Below, piece after piece: positions 35,182 to 44,056 of a stretch of DNA of 64,000 nt. Where the stretch lies: assembly GCA_958299035.1 (NCBI GenBank), contig CATQJL010000223.1, forward strand, positions 1,730,359 through 1,794,358. The letters run 5' to 3'. Below the pieces are notes generated by a model. That model saw nothing but the letters and a program-made list of their open reading frames with translations. It was not told the DNA's origin and did not search any database. Position 1 is the first letter of the stretch. Each line of letters starts with the position of its first letter. The stretch comes from Cylicocyclus nassatus. Lineage: Eukaryota; Nematoda; Chromadorea; Rhabditida; Strongylidae. Both the position numbers and the translations under genes were made by a program.

Positions 35182-35360
35182 ATGATTGGCCGCCGTATCC
35201 TGTTTGTGCTCCTCCTATTTCTGGTATTTGTCCCAAGTTAGTTCCGTTGAGGGCTTTTTCTATCTCAAATTCTTTTGTTTCAACTTTGATTCAGTGCAAG
35301 CGAGCGACGACGATGGCTTAGTGGAAGTTGATTTGGGGCACAATGATAATGATAGAACAA
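35182..35360 (+). CDS. Small secreted protein, two 5' exons
   Basis: Exon 1 (35182-35236) encodes MIGRRILFVLLLFLVFVP, an arginine-led hydrophobic stretch that is a textbook signal peptide. The donor A|GTTAGT and the acceptor TTTGATTCAG define a 58-base intron. Exon 2 (35295-35360) joins in phase and encodes MQASDDDGLVEVDLGHNDND plus RT. Signal cleavage is predicted just after MQA. Exon 2 ends at another A|GTTAGT donor, so at least one more exon is needed; one candidate begins after 35466 and would stop soon after MGMPHAANQP. The mature product would be short and acidic. No family was recognised. Confidence 0.5.
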
Positions 35361-35639
35361 GTTAGTAATTTCAGAAGTTTTGCTCAACTTTATGATAAGC
35401 ATAATTAGTTAGCGCAGTCCTTATCATCCTAATTTTCAAAAAAGTTTCCGCAAACGTTTGAAAGTGGGCATGCCCCATGCGGCAAATCAGCCATAAGACC
35501 CATGTGGAGTACAGACAGGCTTATGTATCAGGGCTCAGGTGAATTCGAGAATTATTTTTGCACATCCGATAGAAGATTGGCTACCTACTAACAACGAATC
35601 GCTGCATAGATTATAAACCCGAATGCGCTCGCTTAGTGC

Positions 35640-38445
35640 TAGTCATTTTGGAGAAAAGAACTTTACCTTGCAAACTCCTGAAAGCACTACTGACACCAGA
35701 GCGTCACTTCTGCTTCGTAGAGGCCCGCATTGTTATTTCTAGATGCTTTACCCATTCTTGCTCAAGGTGGCATTGAAACTCACTGCGCAATCTCATTATC
35801 ACGAATGAATTTTATGTGAGACCGGTAATTTCGCGCAGATGAAAATTTTCACAGAAAAACAAACAGAGTTGAATCAGTTTGGATTTTTTTGGCTTGATAG
35901 TCACCACGAGGAAAGTGATCAGTATGACAATCCCTGTGCAAGAATCTTATGAAGTGAAATGTTAATTAAATTTGGACTGAGCGTTTACGTAACTTTATTT
36001 GCCAAACATATCCGTAACTTTGCAAAGTGGATAAGGACGCAATTTTGCGGGACAGAAGCCGCATGGATCCGTTTAACCCGCAGTTTTTAAAAGATCCACG
36101 CAAAAAACCTGCTCGGAATTTTGCATGGTGGACCAAAAACAGCGCAGAAGCGGTATTAGCTCAGGGCCCGGCACAGATCATCTAGAAGCAGGCTGAACTT
36201 CGTTTTTGGAGCACAAAGCAAAGGAGATATCGTTTTTAAAGGGAACTTCGTATAACTTCCGAAAGTCAGGAGAGATTTCGTTTCCAGAAACCCTATAGAC
36301 CGCCGATTCGTGCCGGGCCCTGTATTAGGGGTGGCGGTCAAGATGAACGATAGCATGTGCCAGCCGCCAACTGGGTACTGTACGCGGTGCGCTGATCGCT
36401 CCGCCCCCTTGTTAATTAGCCTAGGAATGCGTTGCGCTATTGGGAAACTCTCTAATACTTCGTTCATGCTTCTGCAGTTGGTTGCAATTTGGGTAACAGT
36501 AGATTTCAAAATTTCAATTAAATTGAAAATCAGTTTTCAGATCATTTTCCATTATAGATTAGTTCGCAAGCTCTTTTTAATGTATTTCAATTATTTGTTC
36601 CTAGTAGGCTTGTTCAAAATGATTTTTCATTGCAGGTATGAAAAAATTGTTTCGAAAATGCTTGAAAAAGTGTTTTTCTCCACTCATATTTGTCACCATA
36701 TTGAATACCAGTGCATCACCTCTGCTTCGCAGAGGCTCGCACTGGCTCTATTACCTAGGCCCTACTCATTCTCGCATAATGATGGCATTGGAACTCACCG
36801 AGCAGTGCCAACTATCACGAACAAAATGTAAACAATTACTTTCCGAAATTTTTTAGGTAAAATCGGTGATTTCGCGTGGATGAGATGGATGAGACTTTTT
36901 GCAGGAGAACAAACGCAAATTTCTATAGGTTTTGGATTTTCCCATGGTCTTGACGGTTGCAATTAGAACAGCAGTCACCGTGAGCTACATCTTCGCGCAC
37001 AAATCTAGCCAAATGCTCTGGTGGAATCTTAGCAAATTGACCATTTACCCAAAAAACCAAACAAACCCAATACCTTTTGGCGCCGTTTTTGTAAAGTAAT
37101 GGGCTTTTGATCACTTTTTTAGGCCTAAGATCATGGCATGCACATTTACTTGGCATAAACATCCGTGACTCTGCAAAAAGTGGAATTACGGACCCAATTT
37201 TTTAATTTTCAAATGTAAAGTGGATCTGTTTGATGCGCAGTTTCTGAGGGACTCAACGAATCTGATCGTGCTTTTGCGCGTTGGACTTTCATGACAGTAG
37301 CATATAGCACATAGCAGTAAACCACTGCCACAATAGACATTGATTTCAATGTTGACTTTTGATTTGCTTCAATTCTGGGAAGCCGTGTTCTTAGAACTAT
37401 GTAATGGGTTCATGTACTCTTTATAAGCGTCTTTGTCATATGCACTTATTGCTTGAAAACTTACTACAATTGATGTTCATGCAAAAACAGCAGATGGTGT
37501 TCGTAAGAGAAATCTATCAACTTTCGAGCATATATTCATCAAAGCTCACCATTACCTTTTATCCCATACGTCGTGACTTCTGTATCAGGCAAAATACTAT
37601 GTTTGCCAAGGCTTTCAAACAAATCTTTACCGCCATTCGACTGATAATGTTTAGACTTGCTTGATCTAGCCTTCTGACGTGACTTCTCTCATTTACTTTC
37701 TTTGTGAAAAATAAAACTTGGCAGAATGTAAGTGCTCGTGGATTGACGCAGTACGTACACGTGCTCGCAACATCTCGTTCGCTGCAATCACTGAGATGAC
37801 TTGCTGAGGGAAAGAAAGAAGCAAAGCTACGATTACGTTGCTTCATCTAAATACATCACATGCACTTGTGTTATCCAATGCACCTTGCTTCCCTCTCTCT
37901 GAAAATGAAACTCACCGAGTAATGCCGCGCATCACAAACGAATTACTACGAACTACACATTTCGAATGTCCTAACATAAGAAATCGGTAATGTTGGGCGA
38001 AAAAATTTTTGCAGCTTGAGATTAAGCACGTTTTTGAAATAGTTTCTGTTTTGTTAATAATGCAACGATTGCCACGATGACAACGACGATTCCGTACTGC
38101 ATTTCTGAGCAAAAATCTCCTCAGTTCCTTCAGTAGAACATTCGAAAATCGAGAATTCACTCAAAATCCTTATTTTGGCGCCGCCTCCGCGTGGGAATGA
38201 GTTTTTTGAGAATTTTTGCATTGAAACGCTCAGCTTACAGATGTGCATGTGGCATAAATCCAAAATTCGCAAGAGATTGTAATACAGGCCCACTTACGCG
38301 GGCCAAAAGCCATGTGGATCCTCTTGGCGGGCAATTTTTGAAGGATCCATTCATCGGATCCGCTCGTGCTTTCGTGCATTGGGTTTTTGAGCTGGTAGCA
38401 TGCTCCATGCAAAATTTGGGCTCAAAAGGTTGGCTGGAACCTGCT
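35640..38445 (+). repeat. Three diverged direct copies of a region of about 0.5-0.6 kb
   Basis: Copies at about 35650-36140, 36680-37310 and 37840-38445 share CACTTCTGCTTCGTAGAGGC-like sequence in the first two, then ACTCACTGCGCAATCTCATT or ACTCACCGAG...ATCACGAA, a TTTCGCG...GGTAAT block, a CATATCCGTAACTTTGCAAA-like phrase and a GATCCRTTT...GGATCC block. The repeat-to-repeat distance is about 1.05-1.1 kb. They may be tandemly duplicated, decayed gene or intron units. No coding frame is conserved among them. The 173-codon plus frame at 36310-36831 straddles a MITE and one copy and is not called. Confidence 0.5.
36164..36320. mobile_element. Short MITE with GGGCCCGGCAC ends
   Basis: GGGCCCGGCACAGATCATCT at the left and TCGTGCCGGGCCC at the right are inverted. 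It is 157 bp long and belongs by its ends to the GG-type MITEs at 27862, 28083 and 33985. It lies between the first and second copies of the direct repeat. Confidence 0.65.
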
Positions 38446-38460
38446 CTACGAATTTCGTAA

Positions 38461-38500
38461 CAGACACACTCTCACACACACACACACAAAAACACGTAAA
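38461..38500 (+). repeat. (AC)n microsatellite
   Basis: ACACACTCTCACACACACAC follows GTAACAGACACACT. The phrase TTTGTAACAGACAG followed by another AC tract recurs at 39477, linking this spot to the element there. Confidence 0.8.
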
Positions 38501-39454
38501 CACCCTTAGCCCGTTATTATAAGTTATGATGCTTTGTTGTGCACTCTCAAGTTTAGTTCAAAAAAAAAGTCAGCTTATCGAGAAATACTATTATTATTGC
38601 TCAAATGACCAACACCATTAATTTACAAAACTATGTTAGTTAGTTAAAACTAAGTAAGTTACAAAACCCTAATCATAGCTAAAAACAGATTTCATTGCGA
38701 CGAGAATTCAAAACAAGCATTATAGGCGAATTTTGTTTTGAGCAAACTAACTCGTTTTGCAAATATGCGGTCATATCACATAAATTTTTCTCAGATTTCA
38801 GGACAATCATTCTGCACTTATATATTTTCGAATCTGCTTTGAATAACAAAATTCTTTCAATTTGCTTCCAAAAACTGCTATCCTCAATATAAATTGATCT
38901 GTAACTCAATCGAAATTGCGTGCGAACTAGTCATAAGATGTGAGGTCACTCAGACAATCATGCCTGAGGTGTTCTAGATTGATTTCACACTTCAAAGTTG
39001 GATATCCAGGAGTCACTCGGTCATTCATAGGTAAATCAGCAAATCTATCGAATTTCACGATCAACACATCAGCTATTCATTGATTGCCAAAAAAGAAAAG
39101 AAAATCAAAACAAATTCTGTAAATAGTCAAGCTTCACCGCAGCTTGCAACAAGCTTGTATCTCACCATCAAAAGTTATTTTTACTTGACGGTATCGTCCG
39201 AGAAACTCGTCCGCCGCAGTAGGGCGGAGCTTCGAGAGAACACGTTATTGCCAGTTCATGACCCCGCGCGCCACCAGTACCAGCTATCGTTCATCTTGAC
39301 ATATACCCCTGTATTAGCTGCGTCGCGAAAGCGACGTTCACGTATCTTCATCGTTGTACGTCCTCGCCTCATGCGCTCTGTGGCTAATAAGGCCGCGTTT
39401 GCGCTCAAATATATTGCGCCTTCGTCATGCAACGGCGTATATATGCTGGTAGCA
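38501..39454. other. No recognised feature
   Basis: AT-rich sequence without a supported gene. Frames near 38679-38909 on both strands and 39080-39514 on the plus strand lack motifs. Confidence 0.35.
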
Positions 39455-39715
39455 TCCTTTAGCTCGTGTCATGATTTTGTAACAGACAGTAAGGACACAC
39501 ACACAAACGTATAAGCCGTCCGCGCTGCGCACGGAAAGCAACGCTGTTGAGTACATTGAGGGCAGTTCACGACTGGAAGAAGCGCAGAGAGAATAGGCGA
39601 CGAGAGTGCACGAGGAAAGAGGAGTGACGCGCAATACATACCTTGCGCACTCTCCGCGCCCTGCGCGGACGGCCTATAAACGACCCTTGACCTGTATCAT
39701 AATTCATGATAGAGT
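39455..39715. mobile_element. Foldback repeat with GCCGTCCGCGC hairpin
   Basis: CGTATAAGCCGTCCGCGCTG near 39509 pairs with GCGCGGACGGCCTATAAACG near 39661, and the outer ATCATGA-like ends are also inverted. Overlapping frames are explained by the fold. Confidence 0.5.
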
Positions 39716-40388
39716 TGATATTTTTAAAAATGACAAAAAAGTGGATTTACAATGCGCTTTTATGATTCATATACCCTGCAGAAGGAAGTTTTTGGCTGCC
39801 AATATTTGAATGACACAAGCATACCTGGCTCCACCTGATCTGTCAATACACTAGATAGAAACCACCATGCCCTCTTTCCGTAGAACATCTCCCTTCCTGG
39901 TCCTATCTCTGTACTAGTATCCTGCCTCAACTATGTTTTCTTAATCAAAATCTCACTTACTCCTGTGTCGACCCGCCGCGTAGCTCAAAGTTTGCAAAAA
40001 ATCAATATCATCGTTGTCTATCGATAACGAAAAGTAGGGGAGACGGTCAAGAGTCGCGATTTCTCTAGCTGTCACCAACTTAAAACTCCAGTTTAGTGCT
40101 ATGCGAATCTTCAAAATTTACCAGATAAAGTGCAATAGCTTACTATCTTTCTGAGGCCACCATTTGCCAAGTTTCATGGTTTTTGCTATAAATCGAGCTG
40201 AAATATTTACGAATTTGTTCTGAAATGCATTTTCACGAGTTTTTGACCTTCAAAACTGCTCTTTTGAATTTCTTTTGGAGTAGCAAGATTGAACAAGTCA
40301 TGCAACTACCTAATATATCTTCTTCTAAATTTCATTTTAGAAAGTTGCAGAACACTTATTATGTGCTATTTGGTGTCCAGCTGACAAT
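39716..40388. other. No recognised feature
   Basis: Nothing beyond short AT-rich frames. Confidence 0.4.
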
Positions 40389-40560
40389 AAAAATCGCGCC
40401 TCTTGACATAAACCCCGAAAAGTAGCCTGTGACACCCGCCCGGCCCCGAAGTGTATATGTGCCAAGTTTGGTCCAAATCGTTCAGAAAGGGATATACTAT
40501 TCTAGCATAGGAACAGGCAGGCAGACAGACACACACAAACATCCAGCTTTATATATAAAT
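40389..40560 (-). repeat. Dispersed repeat with tandem CAGA-type tract, copy 2
   Basis: This is the reverse complement of the module at 16235-16400. It has AAAGTAGCCTGTGACACCCG, GTGCCAAGTTTGGTCCAAAT, GGCAGGCAGACAGACACACA and CATCCAGCTTTATATATAAA. Confidence 0.8.
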
Positions 40561-40947
40561 TCGCAGCTTTGGCATCCTACCAACATGGATGGCAACCATG
40601 CCTTGAGGGCAGTGTATTGGTAATCTGGAAATCTAAAACGTGTATATTAGGTGAGGAGTACTAGCATAACCACTGCCCAAACGGCAGTTCATAATATTGC
40701 CACGCTCAGCCCGTACTCTTTGCGAGCAGAATCAACAAATTCGAGTAAGGAAACTCTAGGGTTTAACTTTCGGTCATGAATGACTAATATGAAGTGCTAC
40801 TTGGGCATTCGTGGATGAAACTCCCCAACGAGTATTCACGTTAAAAGTCCAGGTACTCGGATTTGCCACCAGATTCAACCAATACACCGCCTTCAAGTTC
40901 AGGCAAATTTTCTGGACGGAATACTGCACTTCCTTATACACTTCAAT

Positions 40948-41231
40948 ATGTTAGTTATAGAGATAGGAGGTGAGGGAACAGAAACCGATGGTCAAGCTCA
41001 AGGAGTAGAGAAGGAATCAAAGTGTAAGTATTGTGTGGCATAATGAGTACGCCGATAATTTCAATTTCAGCCAAGAAATTCAGTAGACAACAAGATACTA
41101 TCCTTGTTGTAGCAATAGCATCTGCCATGTTATTTGTATGATGTAGATCAAAATTGTTGCAAAACGCTTTCTTCTAGCTTCAATTGTCTGACATCGAATC
41201 TACACGGTTGAGTACAATGCAGTCGCATTGA
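40948..41231 (+). CDS. Small single-pass membrane protein, three exons (predicted)
   Basis: Exon 1 (40948-41023) starts at ATG with MLVIEIGGEGTETDGQAQGV and ends at a consensus donor T|GTAAGT. Exon 2 (41071-41135) follows TTTCAATTTCAG and joins in phase with KKFSRQQDTILVVAIASAML. A 42-base intron (GTATGA...TTCTAG) leads to exon 3 (41178-41231), LQLSDIESTRLSTMQSH and a stop. The product would be about 64 residues with a basic KKFSR stretch before one hydrophobic segment, a type II-like topology. It could be the N-terminus of a larger type II enzyme if exon 3 splices onward. No poly(A) signal lies nearby. An antisense frame also looks codon-like here but lacks splice support. No family was identified. 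Confidence 0.45.
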
Positions 41232-43257
41232 GGTCGAGAATTTCTGAGTGGTGCACGGACCGCTCTACTTGTGCTTCTGTGTGAAGTTTGTATTAGCTCA
41301 CAGTGCCTGCAAACGATAGACCCAAAAGTTATCTATTTGTTTACACCATAGGCAAGCCATAATGTTAAGTAAGTATTCAAAAGGATTATGATGAAAAAAA
41401 GCAGTGTCAGAAACAGAGAACATGGAAACTAAAAAGGTAACCAGAAAATGCATTTTTGGAGACCATTTAACAGCTTTGGTCTAGAATCTAGTGATATGAG
41501 CTGCTATAAGCAGTGCTATATTAGTTTGGCATGCCATCTTTCCCGTCAGCAAGCAATCTAGAATCATCAGTTTGTTCCATAAGTAAACCGTTTTCTGTAA
41601 TCAAATTGTTTTCGTTTTTTTTAGCGGACTGGGGCACCATTCGGTAGAGTAAAGCAAGCTTTAAATCCCAGGTCCGGCCATCGATAAATCTTGGCATGAC
41701 TTTGTAATCTTCTATCAGCTGATGTAGCGTAGGCCAAGATTGGTAGGTAGATTTATTGGCTTACGTAAGTTTCGGCGTCTCCGCCTTCTTCAGAGCCTGG
41801 AAACGTCGAAGATATTCACAATCTATCCTCCCAAAAGCTTCGTTTTCACCACATCGGTACAACTCAACAGCCAACCGTGTCAAAACAAACGAGAAAACGC
41901 TAATGAGTTAACGCTCACCTTATAGCCTTGCGGATGAGAGGAAGCGACCACCGAGCAAAGGTGCGCCACTACTGATGAGTTACTGATACGTTAATCACTC
42001 CCCCGCACTTGACCCGACCCCGATCCGTAGATCAAAATCCACAAAGGGTCCGGAAGGGTGCCAGCTCGTTTGTGATGGTTATCATTTTGTAAAGCAAGCT
42101 TTACAAGAACTACCCAAGTCGTAATCCCGGTGAGGTTATAGGGCAATTCCGATTCAGCATGTAGCAGCCGCAGTCCCTAGCAGTCCATAGGAGTGCAAAC
42201 TAGTCAAATTCCCTACTTTAAGTGCACCCCTTTGCGTAAGGGGGGGGAGGTGGTTTCATCTTCCTCGCTTTTTCCTTCCTGTTGCTGCCATATGCAGTTC
42301 GGTCTCATATATCATACTTGTGTCCACTGTTGTTCTTATCTTGTAGAGATAGATTGGTATGCTATCAGTGCCCTATTCCCTCTTGCAATTGAACCAAAGT
42401 TCGCCAAAGTTTCTTCGCGGTACGATTTTCTCTGACTTTGGATGCGTCCAGATTTTGAAGGTGTGCTACTGGCTATTTGCTTATCTGAAAATCTCTGTAA
42501 TGTATGAGAGTCGAACTGCACATTAGCGGCAATAGGACGGAAAAAGCTGGAAGTTGGAAAGCATAGGGAAGTGCACTCAAAGTAGAAGCAATCTAATGAT
42601 TTTCTTCTATGAACAAAAGCGGCCAGCGGAGGCTACTGGCGCGGTATGAAGGCATCCTAAGTTGGAGGTCCGTAAGAACATTCTGGAAAGAGATCAGATT
42701 TTTAGAGCAGTTGTTTCAGTTAATCGCTTCAGACTTTGAATAGATTACGAATTAGGTGAATTCTTGGTGGTCAACATGTAGAGCTTGCTTTACTCTGTCG
42801 ATGACATCCCAGCTTTGCTAGGAAAACAAAAATATTTTGATGTATCTAAAAAAACGGTTTAATGAAGCAACCTAATAGTATGACATAGACTGTGCGAACG
42901 AGTATGCTAGCTCATCAAACTAGGTCGCCCTTGTACCACCCAACATACTGAATGAGCGGAATGAGCCACAAACTCGTAGATAGTGAGTATAAGCGCAAGA
43001 AAATTATGGGGTTGTCTTTTCAGGCTAGCCTTTGCATCAGCTCGGAAAAAATCAGACTCAAATGCACCAAATGTCTGCCACTTGAATAAAATCACGGATA
43101 AAAATAATCATAAAACTATCTTGGCGCACGAGACAGAAATTTCCGCGCATAAGATAGTGGATTTCTCTAAAGAGCCCAAGCATGAACAACAATAATGAAT
43201 GCCGATCAATGGCAAGTGATCTTCTGCCCTTTCTATCACTTTGTGAACAATAGCTGC
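41232..43257. other. Mostly unassigned; repeat fragments
   Basis: GCTTACGTAAGTTTCGGCGT and CTCCGCCTTCTTCAGAGCC (41760-41800) have the look of a dispersed repeat end; the 61-codon frame over them is not called. A fragment of the 18-kb MITE (GTAGAGCTTGCTTTACTCTG) lies at 42780. A 9-G run occurs near 42240. Confidence 0.35.
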
Positions 43258-43258
43258 C

Positions 43259-43294
43259 TATATATATAGAAGTGACACACCGAGTGCACTCACT
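43259..43294 (+). promoter_or_regulatory. Core promoter: TATA box and ACTCACT initiator-like motif
   Basis: TATATATATA at 43259-43268 and ACTCACT at 43288-43294 start 29 bases apart. The same pair with the same spacing precedes the ORF at 44882. The downstream ATG is 23 bases from the start of ACTCACT. Confidence 0.55.
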
Positions 43295-43310
43295 GTCGTC
43301 CGTCCGCAAC

Positions 43311-43538
43311 ATGTCTGCGGCTATTGTCCGCTTCCTGTGGATTATTAACATCTTCATCACAATGGATCAACGGTCGCTTTCTTCTGCCACCGTGCCTCTC
43401 TATACATTTTGCATAAGACGAGGTCTAGACTCGATAAGCGCGGAGGTAACGTTTAGCGGCGTAGTTTCACATGTTAAGACTGCAGTCAGCTTTCAGACCT
43501 TCGAAGAATACCACCTTGTCGAAACTTCATGTCAATAA
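43311..43538 (+). CDS. Small, probably secreted protein, single exon
   Basis: The start at 43311 is chosen because it is the first ATG downstream of a TATA box and initiator-like motif, and it opens MSAAIVRFLWIINIFI, a short hydrophobic stretch after one arginine that could be a signal peptide. The 75-residue product contains VPLYTFCIRRGLDS and ends HLVETSCQ, with two cysteines. The stop TAA (43536-43538) lies inside the poly(A) signal AATAAA (43534-43539), so the 3' UTR would be extremely short. It lies about 0.5 kb beyond the 3' end of the metalloproteinase gene, which points toward it. No homologous family was recognised. Alternatively it is a chance ORF, but promoter, signal peptide and poly(A) signal co-occur. 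Confidence 0.5.
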   Translation: MSAAIVRFLWIINIFITMDQRSLSSATVPLYTFCIRRGLDSISAEVTFSGVVSHVKTAVSFQTFEEYHLVETSCQ

Positions 43539-44056
43539 AGACTCATCATACTAATCTGGATTTGAACATCTACTGCTCAGTTCATTAAAAAATTCGAGGA
43601 GCAATATTTATGCAACAGACTGATAGATTCCAAAATTTCGATTTCTACCCTACTGCCAGCTTTTCACATATCGTCGTCTTTCTGATATAAACATTGCTCC
43701 GCCATCCACTGCTGGTAGGCGACGATATTTACAAAAATCGTAGCTGAATGCTTTTGATATTTTACTGCAAAAAAAGAGAAAAAAGCGAGATCGAGCTTGA
43801 GATGAGCATAGCAGGGAGAAAGTAACATATCGTTCGTGCCCGAGGGATCCCATAGGTACCGTCGCTCGCGTGCTGAACTGTCTGGCTTTCGTTCCTTTCA
43901 CTTCAGCAAATGTAAGGCACTTGTTCAAAGTCAGTGTGTTTGAAGGATTGAAAGGCAGCGAATCAATGTGCAATTTATTGTACCTTTGGGACTCTCTGTA
44001 GCACACTATATTAAATCACAAACAGTATCCTCATTCATCTATAGTTCGTCCCAACG

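Noticed and set aside
36310..36831. 173-codon plus-strand frame
   Set aside because: It begins inside a MITE end and runs through one of three diverged repeat copies; the frame is not kept in the other copies.
41740..41925. 61-codon frame MVGRFIGLRKFRRLRLLQSL
   Set aside because: The underlying DNA reads like a dispersed repeat end (TTTCGGCGTCTCCGCC), not a host gene.
42907..43095. 62-codon minus-strand frame with a hydrophobic stretch
   Set aside because: No splice, promoter or family support; the plus strand is equally open.
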